A DNA stretch of 64,000 nucleotides, taken from assembly GCA_036511675.1 (NCBI GenBank), contig DATCBU010000111.1:1-64000 (forward strand), read 5' to 3'. Both the position numbers and the translations under genes were made by a program. The notes under the pieces were generated by a model. That model ran no database searches and was not told where the DNA came from. It saw only the letters and a list, made by a program, of their open reading frames with translations. Position 1 is the stretch's first letter, and every line of letters begins with the position of its first letter. This document shows, in pieces, positions 58,199 to 64,000 of the stretch. The DNA is from Chersky-840 sp036511675 (GTDB lineage: Bacteria; Actinomycetota; Acidimicrobiia; Acidimicrobiales; UBA8190).

Positions 58199-59524
58199 AT
58201 GTTTCGAAGCCGTGCTGTACGGATGACAGCCCGCGTGCTGCCACTGGCGCTCGTGCTGGGTCTGGTCGGCGCCGGCCAGGCCGTCACCGCCGACGCTCTC
58301 GGGCCGGCGCTGCTCGTGTCGATCACGGTGACCCCGGCGGTCGCCTCGATCGCGCAGGGCACCACCCAACAGTTCACCGCCACAGGCACCTACTCGGACC
58401 TGAGCATCAAGAATCTGACGAACGCGGTGACGTGGTCGTCATCGGCGTCAGGCACCGCCACCGTCTCCAATGCCGCAGGCTCCCAGGGCCTCGCCACCGG
58501 CATCGCCACCGGCCTCACCACCATCAAGGTCACCGATCCCTCCACCCCTCTCCCCGGCACCGCCGCTCTCACAGTCACCCCCGCTCTTCCGACCATCCCC
58601 ACCACTCTCCCCACGATCCCCACGACGCTTCCGAGCATTCCGGCCACCCTCGTGGCGGTCACCGTCTCGCCGCCGGTGGCCAACGTGGCGGTGGGCGCCG
58701 GTGAGCAGTTCACGGCCATAGGGACCTACTCGGACCTGAGCACGCGGGACCTCACCGACTCGGTGACATGGGCCTCGTCGTTGTCGAGCACCGCCAGCGT
58801 CTCGAATCAAGGATTCGCCACGGGGATCGCCGATGGCGTGACGACGATCACCGCCACCGACCCCACCGCACTGGTGTCGGGCACGGCCGCCCTCACGGTG
58901 ACCCCGGTTCCCGCCCTCCCGGCCAGCCTCGTGGCAGTCACCGTCTCGCCGCCCGTGGCCGACGTGGCGGTAGGCGCCGGTGAGCTGTTGACAGCCACCG
59001 GCACGTTCTCGGACTTGAGCACCCAGGACCTCACCGACTCGGTGACGTGGTCCTCTTCGTCACCGAGTACCGCCAGCGTCTCCAACGCCCCGGGCTCCCA
59101 AGGGCTCGTCACCGGCATCGGCACCGGCGTCGCCACCGTGACGGCCACCGATCCCGAGGTCGTGGTCCCGGGCACGGCCGCCGTCACGGTGACGGCCGTT
59201 GCCACTCCGGTGACACCGGCACCCTCGATCCCCCAGCTGGCCCTGTCGCCGGCGTCGGGGAAGAAAAAGGCCCCGGTGGTGGCCAACGGCTCCGGGTTCA
59301 CTCCGGGAATGGCGGTCACCATCACGTATCTGAGTGGGTTGAAGGCCCATCAGCGGGCCAGCACCGTGCTGTGTCACACCACGGCCGCCTCCAACGGCAC
59401 CTTCAGCTGCCGCGGCACCATCCCCCGCGGCCGCAGGTCGGGGAAGCGCGGCGTCCACACCGTCGAGGCGACCGGGTCCGGAGGCGGCAGCAGCACATCG
59501 AAGTTCACCCTGGTCCGCCGGTGA
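58199..59524 (+). CDS. Secreted protein with three BIG2-like Ig domains
   Basis: The 441-residue protein has a signal peptide (about 1-34) and three bacterial Ig-like (BIG2) repeats of about 90 residues with shared motifs such as QFTATGTYSDLS, LTDSVTW, STASVSN and GTAALTVTP. A Pro/Thr linker (repeats of LPTIPTT) separates the first and second. The C-terminal part (from about 345) is an IPT-like domain with ANGSGFTPGMAVTITYLSG. It is probably a surface or adhesion protein; there is no sortase motif or anchor. ATG 58199 directly follows an in-frame GTG; either may start translation. Confidence 0.82.
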   Translation: MFRSRAVRMTARVLPLALVLGLVGAGQAVTADALGPALLVSITVTPAVASIAQGTTQQFTATGTYSDLSIKNLTNAVTWSSSASGTATVSNAAGSQGLATGIATGLTTIKVTDPSTPLPGTAALTVTPALPTIPTTLPTIPTTLPSIPATLVAVTVSPPVANVAVGAGEQFTAIGTYSDLSTRDLTDSVTWASSLSSTASVSNQGFATGIADGVTTITATDPTALVSGTAALTVTPVPALPASLVAVTVSPPVADVAVGAGELLTATGTFSDLSTQDLTDSVTWSSSSPSTASVSNAPGSQGLVTGIGTGVATVTATDPEVVVPGTAAVTVTAVATPVTPAPSIPQLALSPASGKKKAPVVANGSGFTPGMAVTITYLSGLKAHQRASTVLCHTTAASNGTFSCRGTIPRGRRSGKRGVHTVEATGSGGGSSTSKFTLVRR

Positions 59525-59574
59525 ACCCCCCGGAGCCCAGGACGTTGCCATCACCTTCTCGGAAGGAGCAGACA

Positions 59575-60570
59575 ATGGATGCAGTACACAAGACGAGGGC
59601 CGGACGACGAGGATCGCAGCGGGCTGCGCATCGTGTGCGGCGCGGAGCGAGAATCGTGGCTGCTTCGAGCGTGGCACTCCTGGCTTGTGCCACGGGTGTG
59701 ATCGGTGGCGGGGGCGCGCTACCGACCGCGAGCGCGGCGGCGGCTCCTTCGTGTGTGTTCAAAGGCCCGGCCATCGGGCAGCTGGTCCTGGCCGTGAGCT
59801 ACGGGGAGTCGATCAACATCAATTGCGAGAACTTCCCCGCCAACCATCCGTACCTCCTCGTGGAGGCGAGTCTCCTCGTCGCCGTCGACCCCGCCGCCAA
59901 GCCCCTGCTCGACGGGCAGGCCACGTCGGTCCCGGGGCTCCTGGCCATCATCGCCGCCCTTCCCGAGCTGAACCCGTTGTCGGTGGCCTTCCCCACTTCG
60001 AACTCGAGTGGCGTCCTGAATTACAACTACACAGTGCCGTCGTCCCAACCCCCCGACCCCAATGCCAAGTGCCCACCCACGACCATCGAGCTCAACGCAG
60101 GGCTGATCGGGTGCGCCGTGGCCATGATCGACCTCGAGAGCTTCAAGCCGGTCGTGGTAGGGACCATGGTGCTCACCTTCAAGGGGCAGTCCCTGTTCGC
60201 TACCAACCCCACCTTGTTCCTCACCCCCAATGCCGCCACGGTGGGCCAGCACGTGGCCGTGAGTGACTTCCCGGGCGCCCAGACCTACTGGTGGCTGTCG
60301 ACGTTGGTGTCGCTCGAAGCCGGTCTCTCGGGTGGGGGGGGCAGCGGACCGATCCCCGTGCTCGTGAAGGCGGGAGGCCGGAAGGCGTTCTCCAAGGCGG
60401 CGGTGGCGCCGGCGACCTACAACGGCACGACGTTCACGCCACCGAAGTTGTCCGGCTATTTCATCGCCAAGGTGAAAGGCCGGCACACGGTGAACGTCTT
60501 CCTCAAGGCCAACCTGCTGGGGATCGGCCTGTCGAACTCCGCATCGGCAAAGATCAGGGTGTCCGGGTAA
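59575..60570 (+). CDS. Secreted hypothetical protein
   Basis: The 331-residue protein has a long twin-arginine-free signal peptide (basic 25 residues, hydrophobic segment, cleavage near AAAA-PS about residue 57). The mature part is beta-rich with few cysteines and two similar-looking halves starting with SININCENFPANHPYLL and HVAVSDFPGAQTYWWL, perhaps tandem Ig-type domains. It lies 50 bases after the Ig-like repeat gene with a GGAAGGAG site, so both are probably co-expressed at the cell surface. Confidence 0.72.
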   Translation: MDAVHKTRAGRRGSQRAAHRVRRGARIVAASSVALLACATGVIGGGGALPTASAAAAPSCVFKGPAIGQLVLAVSYGESININCENFPANHPYLLVEASLLVAVDPAAKPLLDGQATSVPGLLAIIAALPELNPLSVAFPTSNSSGVLNYNYTVPSSQPPDPNAKCPPTTIELNAGLIGCAVAMIDLESFKPVVVGTMVLTFKGQSLFATNPTLFLTPNAATVGQHVAVSDFPGAQTYWWLSTLVSLEAGLSGGGGSGPIPVLVKAGGRKAFSKAAVAPATYNGTTFTPPKLSGYFIAKVKGRHTVNVFLKANLLGIGLSNSASAKIRVSG

Positions 60571-60591
60571 CGGACCTGACCGGCACCGGAC

Positions 60592-61539
60592 TCAGGTGCC
60601 GGTCAGGCGGGAGACAACCGGAGCGAGCGACTCCCAGACGTCGGCCTCGACGGAGAAGTACGAGATCCCGTACTCCTGGCGCCGCCACTGCAGCTCCTCC
60701 GCCATCTCGTCGAGGGTCCCGATGAGCGTCACCGGCACATGCAGCGCATCGCTGGGGTCGATGCCGAACGTCGGCCCCATGGCTTCGGCGATGCTCTGCG
60801 CGTCATCGGTGATCATGACGAAGCCGATCAGGCAGTTGAGCTCGATATCGTCGAAGCGCGGGCCGGCGGCCTCCTTCACCCAGGCGATCTTCTGGCGGGT
60901 GGCCTCGGGGGAGGCATTGGGAGCGGTTTCGGGACCTCCGGTCCCCGCCCGGAGGTCGACGTTGATGCTCACGATGTCTCCCAACCTCCCCGCCAGCGTC
61001 AGGACCCGCCGCCCGCCGCCGCCCAGGATGAGGGGGGGACGAGGACGCTGCACGGGCCGCGGCGCCAGGGTGTGCTCGGTCACGGTGTAGTGCTCTCCCG
61101 AGAACGAGAAGGGCTCGTCGGATTCGAGCAGCCCGGCCACCACCGCCACCCCCTCGGCGAATCGACCCACCCGGACTCCCGGTGGGTCGTAGGTGATGCC
61201 CGACTCGGCGTAGTCGGTGCGCATCCATCCCGCGCCGAGCCCGAGCTCGAGCCGGCCGCCGGACAGCAGGTCGAGTGTGGCCGCTTCTTTGGCCAATACC
61301 AACGGATGCCGGTAGTCGTTGTCGAAGACGAGAGTGCCGATGCGCAGCGTGGACGTGGCGGCGGCGGCGGCCATGAGGGCGGGGACAGGCGCCAGTTGGT
61401 CCCCGAAATGGTCGGGCATGAGCAACGTCGAATACCCGAGGTCCTCGGCCCTTCTGGCCTGATCGGTCCAGGACCGGGCCGTTCCGTCAGGCGCCTTGGA
61501 AAACTGGGCGGCGAATCGGAACTTCCGGGACTGGGTCAT
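60592..61539 (-). CDS. LLM-class F420-dependent oxidoreductase
   Basis: The 315-residue protein is a luciferase-like monooxygenase-fold enzyme of the group that uses F420: STLLMPDHFGDQLAP, RIGTLVFDNDYRHP, KEAATLDLLSGGRLELGLGAGW and PLILGGGGRRVL are all typical. It catalyses hydride transfer to an unknown substrate. It starts 6 bases after the PNKP-like phosphatase gene, with GAGGCGAG as ribosome site, so the two form an operon. Confidence 0.87.
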   Translation of the reverse strand: MTQSRKFRFAAQFSKAPDGTARSWTDQARRAEDLGYSTLLMPDHFGDQLAPVPALMAAAAATSTLRIGTLVFDNDYRHPLVLAKEAATLDLLSGGRLELGLGAGWMRTDYAESGITYDPPGVRVGRFAEGVAVVAGLLESDEPFSFSGEHYTVTEHTLAPRPVQRPRPPLILGGGGRRVLTLAGRLGDIVSINVDLRAGTGGPETAPNASPEATRQKIAWVKEAAGPRFDDIELNCLIGFVMITDDAQSIAEAMGPTFGIDPSDALHVPVTLIGTLDEMAEELQWRRQEYGISYFSVEADVWESLAPVVSRLTGT

Positions 61540-61545
61540 CTCGCC

Positions 61546-62058
61546 TCATTCGTAGTAGCCGGAGTGGATGTAGATACAGGGGATGCCTTCGCGGTGGAAC
61601 ATGTCGCGATTCCTGGGATCGTCCTCGAAGGCGAGCTTCGGCTCGAACCCGAAGGCCCGGAGCTCGGCCACCGCCGCCCGCTTGAACCGCGACGCTTGGG
61701 CGTAGTCGCCCCGATCGCGCATGACGAGGACGTCCCACCGCAAGCGGTTGTGCGCCAACCAGGACAAGGTCTGCGGTTGGACACGCAAGGGACGACCCGT
61801 GAGCAAGACGATGCGCAGTCCGGCATCGAGCAGCTCGAGGAGGCGGGCGACTTCGCCCACCAGAGGGTCTTCACCGCAGGCGTCGAAGAACGCGTCCCAG
61901 TCGCGCCGACCCCATTCCAGGAAATGCTGACGCCCTGCCGCGTCGGAGAGCACGCCGTCGATGTCAAAGATGACCGCCGGACCCGGATCAGTGGCGGAGA
62001 CGCGCCAGCACCAGTTGGGGGGCACCGACGACGGCGGCACCGGGGCACCCTCTGTCAC
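61546..62058 (-). CDS. HAD phosphatase resembling the polynucleotide kinase 3'-phosphatase domain
   Basis: The 170-residue protein has the HAD motifs: FDIDGVLSD (nucleophile Asp and second Asp), VLLTGRP (motif II), Lys in ASRFKRAAV and FEDDPRN (motif IV). The segments TLSWLAHNRLRWDVLVMR and the short C-terminus resemble the PNKP/PseT phosphatase domain. It may remove 3'-phosphates from nucleic acid or act on a nucleotide. GTG 62058 is the most likely start. Confidence 0.75.
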   Translation of the reverse strand: MTEGAPVPPSSVPPNWCWRVSATDPGPAVIFDIDGVLSDAAGRQHFLEWGRRDWDAFFDACGEDPLVGEVARLLELLDAGLRIVLLTGRPLRVQPQTLSWLAHNRLRWDVLVMRDRGDYAQASRFKRAAVAELRAFGFEPKLAFEDDPRNRDMFHREGIPCIYIHSGYYE

Positions 62059-62083
62059 GTCTGCACCCGCAGTCGGCCCGGGC

Positions 62084-62418
<335 letters not shown>

Positions 62419-62588
62419 GCTCGGCGATCCCTTCTGGAGACGATGGTGGCACCTGCGTGCCCGGTGGCGGCTCGCTGCCACCACGTGCGCCGAGCCTATC
62501 CAAGCGACCCACCAGCCAACCCTGCGGCGAACGGACTCTGGGCGGGTGGGGGCCTCGGAGCCCCACTGGCCTGACAAGATGGAATGGC

Positions 62589-64000
62589 ATGGCCGACGGC
62601 GCCTCCGAGGCCCCCACCCGCGTGCCCGGTCCCCTGACCGGTGCCGGGCCCGACATCCTGACGGTCCCCGTCGACGTGGGCCGCCGCGCCCTGATCTTTT
62701 CGAATCTCGGCCTCAGACCCCACGCCACTGCCGCGACGACCTGGGCCTCGTCGGGCCTGGCCCGTGCACTCGACACGTGGGAAGGACCGGGGCTCGTCGT
62801 GGTGGCCGGCAACCTTCTCGATCTCACCGGCGAGCCCGACGCGTCGAGCGCGGCGGCGGCGGCGTTGGCGGCGCATCCCCGCCTGACGAAGTCCCTCCAG
62901 ACGTTCGCGTCCGGTGAGGACCGCCGAGTCATCGCCATCCCCGGCACCACCGACGCCGCCCTCAGGTCCGACGCCGAGTCGGTGGCACGGGGGCTCGGCA
63001 TGGAGGTGGCGGCCGGGGCGGCACTGCATATGGCCACGGCGGCGGGCATCCGGGTCGTACGCGTCGATGCCGGTGTGGACACGACGACGCGACCAGACTC
63101 TCGAGCGGCGACAGGAGCCAAGCGCAGCACCTTCACCCTGGCTCCGGATCCGGCCGCCGAATGGCAGGCCGGTCTCGAACGCCTGGCCGACCCGGCGAGC
63201 ACCCCGCGCTTTCTGACATCACGCCTCCTGTACCGCCGCTTCGCTCGCTTGGCCTGGTGGTTGCTCGTCCCCTTCGCCATCGCCATCGCCCTGCGGCTCC
63301 CCGTGGTGTCCTCTGCGCTCGACCATCTCGTCTTCGGCCACCCCGCGCCTTCTCGGGCCATCCAACGGGCCCAAGCCGCAGCGTGGGGGGCCCGTCTGCT
63401 CTTCGCCGCGCTGATATGCATCGCCGAAGTCGTGATCCTGGCCGTGGTGTTGGGTTTCGTGGCCCGCAAAGCCTGGCGCACTCTCGGCGGAGGCGACCTC
63501 GACGGGCCGTTCGACGACGGACTGGCCGGCGGCGGTGCCACGGCCAACGACGACGGGCGCGACGCGGCGAGGGCGCTGTGCGGGGAGGATTCGGCGGGAC
63601 TCGTCACCGGTGCGACCCTCCAAGCCGAGCTGACCCATCTCGGCCGTGGGTTCTTCGCGTGCCCGGGTGCTGCGGGTGAAGTCGTCGAGGAGCATCACGG
63701 CCGACTGGGGCTGCTCCCGGTCTTCCTGGCGTGCCAGCAGCTCGCCTGGGTGGAACTCGAGACCGGCGCCGAGCTCCATGCCCGTTTGCTGCTCACACGC
63801 TCCGAGCTCCCCGGGGCGACGCTGCTCGAACGCGCTGCGGCGCGTGACCGCAAGGTGCACGACACCCATCCCCTGGTCGTGGCGGCATACCCCCATGGGG
63901 CCTCGTGGCCACCGGCCCCGGATCTGGGGGCGGTCCGCAACCGCTCCCGGCGGGTGCGGCGTTGGGCGGCGGCCGCCATCGCGGTGGCAGGGGTCATCGA
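62589..64000 (+). CDS. Membrane protein with degenerate metallophosphoesterase domain (partial)
   Basis: The frame runs off the window after 470 codons. Residues 30-200 follow the calcineurin-like phosphoesterase pattern, but metal-binding motifs are changed: SNLGL (usually D-x-H), GNLLDL (usually GD) and PGTTD (usually GNHD). Two membrane helices follow (about 216-240 and 268-295), then a cytoplasmic or periplasmic domain of about 170 residues, and a third helix begins at the end. It is probably not a working phosphoesterase. The function is unknown. Confidence 0.75.
   Translation, partial: MADGASEAPTRVPGPLTGAGPDILTVPVDVGRRALIFSNLGLRPHATAATTWASSGLARALDTWEGPGLVVVAGNLLDLTGEPDASSAAAAALAAHPRLTKSLQTFASGEDRRVIAIPGTTDAALRSDAESVARGLGMEVAAGAALHMATAAGIRVVRVDAGVDTTTRPDSRAATGAKRSTFTLAPDPAAEWQAGLERLADPASTPRFLTSRLLYRRFARLAWWLLVPFAIAIALRLPVVSSALDHLVFGHPAPSRAIQRAQAAAWGARLLFAALICIAEVVILAVVLGFVARKAWRTLGGGDLDGPFDDGLAGGGATANDDGRDAARALCGEDSAGLVTGATLQAELTHLGRGFFACPGAAGEVVEEHHGRLGLLPVFLACQQLAWVELETGAELHARLLLTRSELPGATLLERAAARDRKVHDTHPLVVAAYPHGASWPPAPDLGAVRNRSRRVRRWAAAAIAVAGVI

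Overview
The window is very GC-rich DNA from an actinobacterium, most likely a member of the Acidimicrobiia or a near relative. This is inferred from gene content, not from a marker gene. The signs are an actinobacterial-type respiratory chain (diheme QcrC, QcrA with three N-terminal membrane helices, a CtaF-type subunit IV), a HelD-family RNA polymerase motor, an F420-type luciferase-like oxidoreductase, many acyl-CoA enzymes, frequent GTG/TTG starts and many apparently leaderless promoters (TANNNT, then 6-8 nt, then the start codon). There is no rRNA, recognisable tRNA, CRISPR array, transposase or phage gene. The nearest thing to mobile DNA is a short array of degenerate direct repeats near 11.3 kb.

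Layout. 0-4.5 kb is an acyl-CoA operon: a cysteine-free HMG-CoA-synthase-like/DUF35 fusion, a thiolase, an SDR dehydrogenase and a thioesterase. 4.7-9.5 kb is a compact exopolysaccharide locus: a membrane GT2 synthase with cellulose-synthase-type motifs, a separate PilZ protein with both c-di-GMP motifs, a signal-peptidase-I homologue whose catalytic Ser and Lys are both replaced, and a GH12-type lipoprotein glucanase. 9.5-16 kb carries a degenerate crotonase, a methyltransferase, an acyl-CoA dehydrogenase, a hydrolase, a GMC oxidoreductase with its small subunit, and a DUF503 protein. 16-22 kb has a SulP transporter, an internally deleted FtsX-like permease, a GNAT enzyme and a frameshifted GH31 glycosidase. 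22-31.9 kb is again lipid and acyl-CoA metabolism (hydrolase, acyl-CoA dehydrogenase plus thioesterase, TetR with a thiolase-like protein and an enoyl-CoA hydratase), followed by TatA and a metallo-beta-lactamase-fold alkyl-sulfatase-like enzyme.

32-43 kb encodes the terminal respiratory chain in two opposed blocks: ctaC-ctaD-ctaF on the plus strand and ctaE-qcrC-qcrA-qcrB on the minus strand. An SCP2-PhyH fusion and a polyprenol-dependent mannosyltransferase lie between them. 43-51 kb has helD, then a tightly overlapping heme operon (hemE, ferrochelatase, porphyrinogen oxidase) that ends in an Lnt-like protein with a Cys-to-Ser change at the nucleophile position. 52-60.6 kb is a secretion and signalling stretch: a beta-helix lipoprotein, two tiny overlapping genes, a histidine kinase with a receiver-only protein and a LuxR-type regulator, a probable structured RNA with its own intrinsic terminator, an Ig-like repeat protein and another secreted protein. 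The right end has an LLM oxidoreductase, a PNKP-like phosphatase, a deleted acetyl-CoA synthetase remnant, and the start of a membrane protein with a degenerate metallophosphoesterase domain.

The recurring theme is enzyme folds that have lost catalytic residues (signal peptidase, Lnt, crotonase, HMG-CoA-synthase-like and thiolase-like proteins, phosphoesterase), together with genes reduced by internal deletion. The most promising undescribed systems are the GT2/PilZ/pseudo-signal-peptidase/GH12 locus and the hairpin-rich RNA near 57.6 kb.
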